Source of the DNA: JABIAG01 sp964561995
Lineage (GTDB): Archaea; Nanobdellota; Nanobdellia; Woesearchaeales; JABIAG01
Direction of reading: 5' to 3'
Length of the DNA: 64,000 nucleotides
NCBI GenBank assembly: GCA_964561995.1
Contig: CAZLQZ010000003.1
Span: 1 to 64,000 of the forward strand
Both the position numbers and the translations under genes were made by a program. Below the pieces are notes generated by a model. That model was not told where the DNA came from and did no database searches. It worked only from the letters and a program-made list of their open reading frames with translations. Below are positions 17,162 to 25,800 of the stretch, one piece after another. Position 1 is the first letter of the stretch; every line of letters begins with the position of its first letter.

Positions 17162-17461
17162 TTACGTTGTTGCTGGAATACAACAAACTGATTTACCAAA
17201 AATACCCTTACTACATTCAACATTATTAGATTTACAAACATTGGCTCCAACATACTGAATGTGTGTTTGTTTATTACATGATACACCACATGAAGTACAA
17301 TCACCGCCTTTACTTTCACAATCACCAATACCAGTAGTAAATCCGCCAGCTTGTTCTCTAAATATAAAAATCATAATTAATAAAACTATTAAAGCTAAAA
17401 CAGCTATAACGATAGTAGAAATCGATAATTCAAATCCTTTATTATTTTTGAATAGTTTCAT
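17162..17461 (-). CDS. Small Cys-rich pilin-like protein, 99 residues
   Basis: It starts MKLFKNNKGFELSISTIVIA, an NKG prepilin-like motif followed by one membrane helix. The short exported tail has GDCESKGGDCTSC and ends KSVCCIPATT. It is a paralog of the next gene (17479), which shares GGF, C.SKGGDC and a C-terminal VCCI. Such tiny disulfide-rich subunits could be the repeating pilin-like building block. The gap to the upstream gene is 17 bases, so they are probably co-transcribed. Confidence 0.7.
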   Translation of the reverse strand: MKLFKNNKGFELSISTIVIAVLALIVLLIMIFIFREQAGGFTTGIGDCESKGGDCTSCGVSCNKQTHIQYVGANVCKSNNVECSKGIFGKSVCCIPATT

Positions 17462-17478
17462 TTTAATATAAAAAAAAA

Positions 17479-17769
17479 TTAAACGTTTGCTTCTGGACTA
17501 ATGCAACAAACTTGTTTTCCATCGCCTGCAGAATTGTCGATTTGTCCACAATCTGTTCTTGCGGGATATCTTACTATTTGTCCAGTTGAAACTGCATCAA
17601 CAACATCACAAGAATCGTAACAATCTCCGCCTTTACTTCGACAATCTTTTACTCCTACAGCAAATCCACCAAATTGACCAGTAAATACTGCGACTAAAAC
17701 AACTAAAATTAGTAAAGCAATAGCTGCAACAACAATTGTAGTTATTGATAATCCTTGACCTTTTGACAT
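17479..17769 (-). CDS. Small Cys-rich pilin-like protein, 96 residues
   Basis: It starts MSKGQGLSITTIVVAAIALL, where KGQG matches an archaeal class III signal motif, followed by a helix. The exported part has VGVKDCRSKGGDCYDSC and ends with VCCISPEANV, as in its paralog at 17162. The ATG at 17769 has GAGGTG 6 bases upstream. An in-frame GTG three codons earlier overlaps that site and is not preferred. Strong ribosome-binding and TATA-like sequences (17790-17830) suggest high expression. Confidence 0.7.
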   Translation of the reverse strand: MSKGQGLSITTIVVAAIALLILVVLVAVFTGQFGGFAVGVKDCRSKGGDCYDSCDVVDAVSTGQIVRYPARTDCGQIDNSAGDGKQVCCISPEANV

Positions 17770-17837
17770 TATAGACACCTCATGTTATATTTATAAACTT
17801 TTTATCGTGGTTCTAATATATAAATCTTTCTATGATT

Positions 17838-18200
17838 TTAAGAGCAATACTTTTTAACATTATCATCAGAATTACTTAAATTGGGATTATCTGTACAAAA
17901 AAACTTTTGTTTTTCTTCTTCTTCCATTATAACTTGTTCTGGACCAAAACATTCAGAAGAATATTCATAATAAGATAGTGCGGCAGTATTGTCGTGAAGT
18001 TTTGCTTGTAAATTTTTTGAAAAGTCACCCAAATTAGTTTTTGAAATTTCACAATACTTATTACCGGAACCAAGTCCAATAACAGAAGCAAGCCTATCCT
18101 TTGTTCCCTTAAAAACAGGAGCAAAAACCATTAAAAGTAATAAAGATATAATTACAATTACCGAAAGAGTTAATGTTAAATTAAATCCTTTTTTATTCAT
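17838..18200 (-). CDS. Pilin-like protein, 120 residues
   Basis: It starts MNKKGFNLTLTLSVIVIISL, a KKG motif followed by a helix. The exported part is about 80 residues with Cys at NKYCEIS, SSECFG, FFCTDN and KKYCS. Its arrangement after the helix (KDRLASVIGLGSGNKYC) parallels the proteins at 16690 and 15380, so it is probably a further member of that family. It is coupled by ATGA to the very small upstream gene at 18197 and is the last gene of the long operon that begins with the giant gene. Confidence 0.7.
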   Translation of the reverse strand: MNKKGFNLTLTLSVIVIISLLLLMVFAPVFKGTKDRLASVIGLGSGNKYCEISKTNLGDFSKNLQAKLHDNTAALSYYEYSSECFGPEQVIMEEEEKQKFFCTDNPNLSNSDDNVKKYCS

Positions 18201-18346
18201 CTTATATTTTTATACGCTTGAAAAAAGTCGGCAGAGTTAATTAAAAACCAAATTACAATAAATAATAATATTCCAAGCATAACCCAAATAATTATGCTTT
18301 TCCAAGCAAGATCAAATCCGCCTTTTTTATTATTAAATAATTTCAT
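18197..18346 (-). CDS. 49-residue pilin-like membrane peptide
   Basis: A very small gene that length cut-offs would miss. The product begins MKLFNNKKGGFDLAWKSIII, with one membrane helix (IIIWVMLGILLFIVIWFLI) and a 13-residue tail. It has ATGA overlaps at both ends: its ATG overlaps the stop of the 310-residue gene and its TGA overlaps the ATG of the 120-residue gene. The double coupling, the correct length between two genes and the same KKG motif as its neighbours make it convincing. Confidence 0.75.
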   Translation of the reverse strand: MKLFNNKKGGFDLAWKSIIIWVMLGILLFIVIWFLINSADFFQAYKNIR

Positions 18347-19275
18347 TCTTCAAACAACCTCACAGGTATGTGAGTACAATTAATTTCTTTTGTTAGTGTT
18401 TCATTAGTATAAGGTCTTAATAAAACTTCCGAATAATGTTCAAAATCTTTAGCAGCAATTCTTGCTTGAATAGCAGCATAAGCTCCACCACCAATCACCA
18501 GTAATGTACCAACGCCTGCCGTAACCAAACCAACTGTAGCACCAATTCCAGTAGCAGAAGCACCCAATCCACCCTTAATAAAAAAAACTCCAGTTGCTAC
18601 AGCAATTCCTGCCCCAGTTATCGCAGTTGCTGCCCCAACAACCATAGTTCCACCAGCAGCAGCAAATTGTGGACTTCTTTTTATATAATTTGACAACAAA
18701 TCTTGTCCTTTAATATCTACGAAAATGACAGCATACCTTTCATCATCATTAAATATCATTTTTTCATTGACAGATTCACGAGAAATTGCTTGCTCATAGT
18801 CTTGAACAATTTTGGCGTCTTGACTTTCAAAATCTTGTAAATAACTTAAATAGCTATATCCTTTGCCAGGAACATAAGCGTCAACAAGGTATTTTCTAAA
18901 TGCAGTAACTTCTTTAGTTTCTTCAGCTTCAATTATAGAACAAACTGAACAAAAGACACCATCACCATTAAATAAATTCAATTTTCCTTCACCATACAGG
19001 TCCCAACATTCTCGCATTTCTTCTGCTAATTGTCCTTTAACTTTTTGTTCATTTCCTTTAAGAGTAATTTTATTTGCAGGACACTTGATTTCTTCAACTT
19101 TAGCTTTTAGACCATTATCCAATAATTTAGCATGAGTTTGTACACTAGTTTTACAAGTTCTATACCTTGTTGCCTCTTGAATGGTATCAGTAACAGTATA
19201 AACTAAAACTCCTAACAATGACAATATAATTAGAAAAAATATAACTTGTACCAATTTGTTTTGAATAAATTCCAT
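18343..19275 (-). CDS. Membrane protein with Gly/Ala-rich region, 310 residues
   Basis: An N-terminal helix (KLVQVIFFLIILSLLGVLVY) without a KKG motif is followed by an exported domain with EIKCPANKI, EEMRECWDLYGEGKLN and VFCSVCS. This domain is shared with the next protein (19279). Near the C-terminus there are about 75 very hydrophobic Gly/Ala residues (GTMVVGAATAITGAGIAVAT and onward), probably two membrane helices. The Cys-Trp-Asp and CxVC signature is unusual. I know it only as a recurring pattern, not as a named family. Confidence 0.68.
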   Translation of the reverse strand: MEFIQNKLVQVIFFLIILSLLGVLVYTVTDTIQEATRYRTCKTSVQTHAKLLDNGLKAKVEEIKCPANKITLKGNEQKVKGQLAEEMRECWDLYGEGKLNLFNGDGVFCSVCSIIEAEETKEVTAFRKYLVDAYVPGKGYSYLSYLQDFESQDAKIVQDYEQAISRESVNEKMIFNDDERYAVIFVDIKGQDLLSNYIKRSPQFAAAGGTMVVGAATAITGAGIAVATGVFFIKGGLGASATGIGATVGLVTAGVGTLLVIGGGAYAAIQARIAAKDFEHYSEVLLRPYTNETLTKEINCTHIPVRLFEE

Positions 19276-19278
19276 TTT

Positions 19279-20088
19279 TTAGTTTTCTAATGTATTACAC
19301 ACATCATTTATCTTTTCAGGTTCAATAAAAGCCATTTTTGAATATGTATCGTGATTTGAAAATCCAAATGCAGCAGTCATGATTGTACCCCAAAAACCAG
19401 CATCTTTACCGCCCAAGTCCTTATTTACTACAAAGACATTAAGTAAATAATAAGTTTTTCCTTGTTTTAAATTTAAATTCCAGGGGTCAATAATTGCATC
19501 TTCAGCTTTACTAAACCAACCATCAAACCATAATTCTTTGTAACTTAACTTTTCAATTCCATAAAAAGGTAAATTGTTTTTAAAAATAATTCCTGGTTCT
19601 AAAAAATCCCTATTTTTGTCATCTATTGAAAGATAAGTGTTTAAAGGGCCTTGCATAACAAGTGATGAAAAAGAATTATCAGGCATTTTGAATTGTGAAC
19701 AAACATAACAATGCGTTTTTCTTTTAGAATATTCACCCGGCAAAGGGTTTAGTTTTCCTTCACCAAACTTATCCCAACAATCAACCATTTCATCAGCCAT
19801 TAACACTGCCATTTCTTTTTTAGCCCTATCTTCATTAGAACTCAAATCAATAGTACCCAAATCTTTAGCAGGACATTTAGCATAAACAAAATCTTTATCA
19901 TCCAAATATTTAGAAAACTCTGATGCTTTTAAAACTTCCAACTTACATTTCTTACTATCTGTTTGACTTTCAGTATGTACTCTTAATTCATTTAAAAAAA
20001 CAAACAAAATAGCAAAAATAAAAAGAGATATAATTATCACAACTAATGTTGTTTGCGTTAAAGTTACTCCTTTTTTGTTTTTTATCAT
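19279..20088 (-). CDS. Pilin-like protein, 269 residues, paralog of 18343
   Basis: It starts MIKNKKGVTLTQTTLVVIII (KKG then helix). The domain after the helix has AKCPAKDLG, ADEMVDCWDKFGEGKLN and HCYVCSQFKM, matching the 310-residue neighbour, but it lacks that protein's Gly/Ala-rich C-terminus. The ATG at 20088 is preferred over a TTG three codons earlier. It follows the 30-residue gene with a TAA-A-ATG junction and precedes the 310-residue gene by 3 bases. Confidence 0.7.
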   Translation of the reverse strand: MIKNKKGVTLTQTTLVVIIISLFIFAILFVFLNELRVHTESQTDSKKCKLEVLKASEFSKYLDDKDFVYAKCPAKDLGTIDLSSNEDRAKKEMAVLMADEMVDCWDKFGEGKLNPLPGEYSKRKTHCYVCSQFKMPDNSFSSLVMQGPLNTYLSIDDKNRDFLEPGIIFKNNLPFYGIEKLSYKELWFDGWFSKAEDAIIDPWNLNLKQGKTYYLLNVFVVNKDLGGKDAGFWGTIMTAAFGFSNHDTYSKMAFIEPEKINDVCNTLEN

Positions 20089-20089
20089 T

Positions 20090-20182
20090 TTATACAATAT
20101 TATTTACAATTACTATTAAAAGTACGAAAAATATGATTAACAAAATCAAATACAATAATGTTTTTAATGTTGGGGATAGCAT
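20090..20182 (-). CDS. 30-residue single-helix membrane peptide
   Basis: The product starts MLSPTLKTLLYLILLIIFFV and is almost only a membrane helix, with a short polar end. It fills the space between two genes exactly: its ATG follows the upstream TAA after one base (TAAAATG), and its own TAA is followed after one base by the next ATG. The same junction occurs at four other places in the window, so translation is likely although the peptide is tiny. Function unknown; possibly an assembly or stability factor for the surface complex. Confidence 0.6.
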   Translation of the reverse strand: MLSPTLKTLLYLILLIIFFVLLIVIVNNIV

Positions 20183-20183
20183 T

Positions 20184-20744
20184 TTAACATACCTTTAATA
20201 TTATCTCTACTGCTCCTTTATCGGACGTAAATATAAATGTATCTGCGTAAACCTTTCTTGCACGCTCACAACCAGTTACATCCGGTTCGAAGTTATAAGT
20301 TGTTTTATTAATCAAACAACCATCTCTCATTCTAATCTCAAATTCATAGTTTATCTTGCTTTCTTCTAAACTGTTTTTTAATATTTGCGTTATTGCACCA
20401 TCTATTGGATTAAATAATTCATAATAACTATTAGTATATGAAGTACATTGAATTTGATCATAAGCATTTTCTGCATAAGCACATTTTTGAGGGTAAGTAT
20501 CACTATAAGTTAAATGTGAAGCCACATCATTAATTAAAATTTCAACTCTTTGATTTTTACAATCAGTAGTCGTATCTTTCATAGTATTCAATATCTTAGT
20601 AGGAAGTTGCTTAAATAAAAAATCCTCAGCAATTTCTTGTTTTTCGTCTGAAAATTTAATAAATAAAAGTAAACCAAGCATAAAAAGCACCATAATTATT
20701 GCTAATCCAAATATTTCCAATTGTCCTTTTTTATTGTTATTCAT
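20184..20744 (-). CDS. Class III signal-peptide pilin-like protein, 186 residues
   Basis: It starts MNNNKKGQLEIFGLAIIMVL. The KKGQLE sequence is close to the archaeal class III signal (K-K-G-Q-x-x-E), in which a prepilin peptidase cuts after Gly and the Glu at +5 aids assembly. The exported domain has a few Cys (TDCKNQ, QKCAYAENAYDQIQC, DGCLINK, GCERARK) and ends EIILKVC. It is coupled to the upstream gene by ATGA. It is one of the best pilin-like candidates in the window. Confidence 0.72.
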   Translation of the reverse strand: MNNNKKGQLEIFGLAIIMVLFMLGLLLFIKFSDEKQEIAEDFLFKQLPTKILNTMKDTTTDCKNQRVEILINDVASHLTYSDTYPQKCAYAENAYDQIQCTSYTNSYYELFNPIDGAITQILKNSLEESKINYEFEIRMRDGCLINKTTYNFEPDVTGCERARKVYADTFIFTSDKGAVEIILKVC

Positions 20745-21343
20745 GAATATGCCTCAATAATTAACCAACCAAAATAACTAAGTTCTGGAACGCATCGTTT
20801 ATCCAACAATGTTAAAGGAAAGTAAAATGTTTTTTTACTTTGTAATCCCGAACTAAAATCAAATAAAACTTTTTCTGGAACTGTTATGGTTGTATCAGTT
20901 GGATTTAATGCAAAAAACGCAGGTGCTTTTGTGTTACAATTATCTTCATCGAATGCTGGACTATAAACCCATCGAATTATTACTTTAGTATTTCCAAACT
21001 CTTCCCGATAATACCTCGGCCTAAACCGTACATTATCAACAAAACTCTGAAGTTTTTGAATTTCAAAACAATCTTTTGTTACATCTGAATTAATAGAACA
21101 TTCCAATTCAGGAGTAAACAATACTTTTCGTGCAATTTCAGTTGCTTTTTGCTCATTTAAAGTACTTGTTAACCTTTCTAATTTAGAAGCTTGAAAATTC
21201 GAATAAATACTAACTCCGATAATTAATAGAATAAAAAATACAAACAACACAACTGTTGATTCCATTAATTGAAGTTGGCCTTTCTTAGAAATCTTTGATT
21301 TCTGAGATACAAAAAATTTAATATGCTTAGTTGGGATTTTCAT
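20741..21343 (-). CDS. Pilin-like protein with long leader, 200 residues
   Basis: The chosen ATG at 21343 follows the upstream stop after one base (TAAAATG). An earlier in-frame ATG at 21376 would overlap the upstream gene by 32 bases. The product has a basic leader of about 20 residues, then KKGQLQLMESTVVLFVFFIL, a class III-like motif with an E after the Q. The exported domain (LLIIGVSIYSNFQ, then VIIRWVYSPAFDEDNCNT) contains a few Cys. The order of basic leader, KKGQ and helix matches archaeal prepilins. Confidence 0.72.
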   Translation of the reverse strand: MKIPTKHIKFFVSQKSKISKKGQLQLMESTVVLFVFFILLIIGVSIYSNFQASKLERLTSTLNEQKATEIARKVLFTPELECSINSDVTKDCFEIQKLQSFVDNVRFRPRYYREEFGNTKVIIRWVYSPAFDEDNCNTKAPAFFALNPTDTTITVPEKVLFDFSSGLQSKKTFYFPLTLLDKRCVPELSYFGWLIIEAYS

Positions 21344-21344
21344 T

Positions 21345-22370
21345 TTAATATATGGTTGCGCAAGACTTTCTTGCAAGTTTTCTATTTGTGTTTTCTAATA
21401 TAAATTTACTATTTTGTAATTCATCAGTATCAATTAAATTAGAATAAAAAGTATCAAAAGCATCTAAATTTGGCAATATTTCAGTTTCTAAATCAGATTT
21501 ACAATAAGTTCCCCTTACTACATTACCCCAATCATCATTACTATAATAATCAATAAAATAATTGGTTTTACCGACTAAGACTTTTGATGTTAGTCTCGAT
21601 TTAAAAAATGCTTTTTTCATGTTACATTCAAATAAAGCAGCATCTTCAGAAAATATTGCTCCTAAAATGGAATCTTTAACAAAATAAGGAAAACCATCGG
21701 GAAAATTGACCGTTTTATCGGGCCTACCATTATTAAAGAAAAATAATCCGGATTGATTAATACAAATTTCGTGAGGTTTATTTTCAGAAGTACACTCGCC
21801 AATTTTAAAAAAAACATGCCTTACAAAATTAAAAGATGTGGGTTCTATTTGTGTAACTATTCTTGAATCTTTATATCTTTGAGGAATCATGGAATAAACT
21901 TCACCACATAAACCATTACAATTAGCCGGAAAAACTATTTTTTCACCAGGAACAGCTAAATAAAGAAAATTTGCAGCATGGAATGGAATATCCCAACTTG
22001 AAGCAAATGAAATCAATTCAGTTGCTTGTAAATTTCTTATTGAAAATAAAGGTTGAGTATTAAAATCAATTGAAGCTTCAGAACTTTTTAAAGATAAAGA
22101 ACTATCACAACCAATCAAATCAGAACAAGGTTCAGCACAATCATAAACAAAATGTTTATTTGAAATTTGAACTGTTGAAGAAGTATCAGTTGAAACAGAT
22201 TTACCAATTAATAAATCTTCCATATCCTTAAGAATTCTCATTTCTAATTCTTTTTCTGTAATTTTTGTTTGAGCATTGATTATATTAAAAAAAAACATCA
22301 TAATTACTGCTCCCGCAATGAGTACAAATACCCAATTAAAAACCACAGGAGTTAAGGCCTTAGAATTCAT
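21345..22370 (-). CDS. Membrane-anchored surface protein, 341 residues
   Basis: It starts MNSKALTPVVFNWVFVLIAG, with a SKA motif and one helix. The exported part begins with a helical stretch (KELEMRILKDMEDLL) and then a beta-rich domain with Cys at VYDCAEPCSDLIGCD, CNGLCGEVY, GECTSEN and HEICINQ. It is coupled to both neighbours (ATGA upstream, TAA-A-ATG downstream). The fold and role are unrecognised. Its place in the same operon suggests a subunit of the same surface assembly. Confidence 0.68.
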   Translation of the reverse strand: MNSKALTPVVFNWVFVLIAGAVIMMFFFNIINAQTKITEKELEMRILKDMEDLLIGKSVSTDTSSTVQISNKHFVYDCAEPCSDLIGCDSSLSLKSSEASIDFNTQPLFSIRNLQATELISFASSWDIPFHAANFLYLAVPGEKIVFPANCNGLCGEVYSMIPQRYKDSRIVTQIEPTSFNFVRHVFFKIGECTSENKPHEICINQSGLFFFNNGRPDKTVNFPDGFPYFVKDSILGAIFSEDAALFECNMKKAFFKSRLTSKVLVGKTNYFIDYYSNDDWGNVVRGTYCKSDLETEILPNLDAFDTFYSNLIDTDELQNSKFILENTNRKLARKSCATIY

Positions 22371-22870
22371 CTTGTCAATGGTTGAATTTTCGTTGCGTCA
22401 CCCAAACCTTCCATCTTAACTTCAATTTTACCATACTTAGTTTCATAACAAGTGTAATTATCGTCGTTAATACTAGTGAAATTTCCAATTTTAACACTTC
22501 CTAAATCAAATGCTTCTAAAACAAAACCGCCCTTTCCTAATAAAAATAAATTTTTGTTTGGAGATTCTCCTTCATAAGCTTGTAAAGCATAAGGCACTAA
22601 ATTTCTATAAAAACTACAATCACTACAAGAAGTAATAAAACAAACTTGTTCGATTTTACTAGGAACATTATAAGAAAACACTTCAGAAGTACCCCTTAAT
22701 CTTCTTACAGAATCTACATCTTCAAATATTTTATTAGTTAATTTAACCAAGGACACATCATCAGAAGTTGAAAATATTGCGGCAATTCCTTTAAAAGATA
22801 TTAAAAACATTAATCCTATTACTAAAGCAATTAAAATAAAAATAAATACTGTTGATGTTTGTGCTTTCAT
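22367..22870 (-). CDS. Pilin-like protein, 167 residues
   Basis: It starts MKAQTSTVFIFILIALVIGL. KAQ plus helix resembles the KGQ/KAQ starts at 40005 and 61435. The exported domain has a CFITSCSDCSFYRN cluster and is predicted alpha/beta, ending with IKPLTR-like basic residues. Its ATG overlaps the stop of the giant gene (ATGA), showing that translation passes directly from the 17-kb gene into it. Confidence 0.7.
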   Translation of the reverse strand: MKAQTSTVFIFILIALVIGLMFLISFKGIAAIFSTSDDVSLVKLTNKIFEDVDSVRRLRGTSEVFSYNVPSKIEQVCFITSCSDCSFYRNLVPYALQAYEGESPNKNLFLLGKGGFVLEAFDLGSVKIGNFTSINDDNYTCYETKYGKIEVKMEGLGDATKIQPLTR

Positions 22871-25800
22871 TTTTTAGTCATCCTCTTTAATTTTTTGAAT
22901 GGTGAAGATCTATTTTTCTTTTCGGGTAGTTGTTTTAAATCTTTAAATACGCCGGGCCCCGATTTAGGTTTTTCTAATGCTTCTAAATCTTTTTGTAACT
23001 TTTTTAATCTTGAAAAGGCATCATCAACATCAGATTTTGGTTTTTTAGTTGACTTTGCTTTTTTATTTAATTCATCTAAACTTATAAATTTATTACTTTT
23101 CTTTTTTCTTTTGGTTCTTTTCTTTTTAGGCTTTGTTTTGGGTTTTATAGGTTTAGAAATTGTTGATTTTGCTAAAGGTTTGCCACTGATTTTATTTTCA
23201 ATAGGTTTTGTTTTAGTTAAAGGGGAAAGTTTCTTTTTCAAAGGAGGTAAATTCTTATTTAAAGATATAACCTTTTTACCCAAAGGAGGTAATTTTTTAT
23301 TTAAAGGGGGAAGTTTACTCGTTAAAGGGGGCAATTTATTTAATGGTTTTCCAGTCCTGCCCAAGGGTGGAAAAGAATTTTTTGGTCTAACCCTTGGTGC
23401 GGTGGATAGGGAAAGTGGTGGCTTAGCAAAAAATTGCTTATAAGCAAAGAACCCACCTACACCTAGAGCTGCCAAAACTAATAAAATTAGTAATAATAAA
23501 GGCCAAATTGAACCACCATCAGAAGCATCTAATGGATCTCTTCCAGCAGAAATTTCATCGCCGTCATTCATATTATCGTCATCACTATCCTCGTTTTTCG
23601 GATCAGTATTATATTGACTTTCTTGTAAATTGGTTAGACCATCTTTATCAGGGTCTAAAAATGCATCTGCGCTATCTCTTGGATCTAAATTAAATCTTAT
23701 TTCCCAATCATTATCCATACCGTCCCCATCAATATCTTCGTCACACTCATCTCCTTTTCCATCACCATCTAAATCAGCTTGATTTTCATTAGGAACATTG
23801 TCACAGTTATCATTTGAATTCAAGAATCCATCATCATCGGAATCTACATCTTTTTCAGTACATCTTCCCGAGTCACACAATCCAGATAAACAATCTGCAT
23901 TTTCAAAACAAACACTTCCTAAAGAACATTGATAGTATGGTAAACAAACTCCGCCACAATCTAAATCAGATTCTCCAAAATCTAAATTGCCATTTTCACA
24001 AGAGTCCAATTCACAAACACCATTTACTACATCGCAATTCTCAGATTCACAATCTGAATTCAAATCACATTCTTCATCAATATCACACTTCTTTGAACAT
24101 GTTCTTCCACAATCTACATCGGTTTCTTTACCATTTTTAATTCCATCACTACAACTTGGAGCTAAACATACATTTGAAACGCAATTATCATAAATACAAT
24201 CACTATCGTTTATACAAACTTTATTGTTGTAACATGAACCACACTGAGGTCCACCACAATCTATATCAGTTTCATTACCGTTTTTAATATCATCGTCACA
24301 TTCGGGAGGAGCTTTAGAATAATCAACAGTAAATTCGTCAGATTCTAAATCATCACTTTCTAATCCAACATTATTTACTGCAATAACTTTCAAAACGTAT
24401 TCAGTATCATTTTCTAAATCATTAACATCAAATCTTCCAGAAGCAATATATAATATACCAGATTCAAACTCTACCGTTTCATTAACACACTCTTGCCCTT
24501 CTGAAGTCGAGATTTTATCGTCATCTAAGAAATCTTCATCTTCTAAACATTCCTCAATATCATCAGATTCTGAATCAGTTAATGCAAATTCCAAATAACA
24601 ATCAAATCTATCATCTTCATCGTCATCAGCACTTCTTAAACAACTAACTAATTTATCAACACTTAAATCAACCGAATCTACATCACTATCTATTTCGTCA
24701 TCTATTGGTTCATCATCCAATTTTTCATAGATTTCCAATTTAAATTTATTTATTCCTGATTCATTATCATAAGCACTAACAAAATATCTTACTTCTTCAT
24801 CATAATATGAATATTCTTCATCAACTAGACCCGTAATTTTGACTTGCTTCATTTCTGGTTCAGTCAAATCAACAATAAAAGAAGATGTTGCAGTTGTTGT
24901 ATTAAGATTATAAATTCCAAATCTTCTACACATTACATCCAATTGGTAAGAACCAGTTTCCAAATCAGTAACTGGTCTGTAATGTTCTCTTTGATCAGAT
25001 ATAGTAAGATTGTTTGAAACTGAATTTAATTCAAATTCACAGCTTGCGGGTTTATTAGTAGTTACAGCAATTGTTAATGAAGAGTTGCTTAATTTTGCAC
25101 CATTTACTGGTCTTAAAATAGTTGCTGCAAATTCAGCACCAGGGTCTACTTGAACATCTACTGCACCAGTCCAATTATAACCTGCCTTATCAACACATCT
25201 GATTTGTATTGTGTTTACAGTATTATTATTAAGATGCTGTCCAACAACAAATTCTTGAGATTGTAAACTTTTGTAACTAGTTTCGATATCTTCATCCAAA
25301 CCAGCAAAGATTTCCCATCCTAAAGAAACATTTCTATAACAAACCATGTTTTTCTCATCAGTAGTATATGCATACAAAATTCCAGAGTCAGTTGTAACCT
25401 TATTCATGTTTAAAGTTACACTCAAAGAATCTATGTCTTTTGTAATTACAAATGTGGCTGCATGATCAATTCCTTCTGCTTCTCCACCATAATTTTGATC
25501 TCTACAGATAACATATAATGGTTGATCAAACAATCCAGTAAATCCAGTTTGGTTATGAATTATTTCATTTAATGATGAAAAATCTCTCATTTCAGTGGCA
25601 TCGAAGTTGGTATCAAAATTAGACCACCTACATTCGGCACTTCTAGAAGTTTCAATAACAAAATCTACAGGATCAATTTTAGTGTAACCAAAACTTGGAT
25701 TAATTAATTTGATTCTAAAATCTTCAATTTCAATTTTAAAATTAAATACTTGTTTATTTCCTTTATTTCCATATTGATCAATAGCTTCTATTTCTAAAAC

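Noticed and set aside
23508..24193. Plus-strand open frames rich in His/Leu opposite the repeats of the giant gene
   Set aside because: They are the reverse complement of Asp/Cys-rich repeats. The composition is explained by the opposite strand, and there is no ribosome-binding site or promoter.
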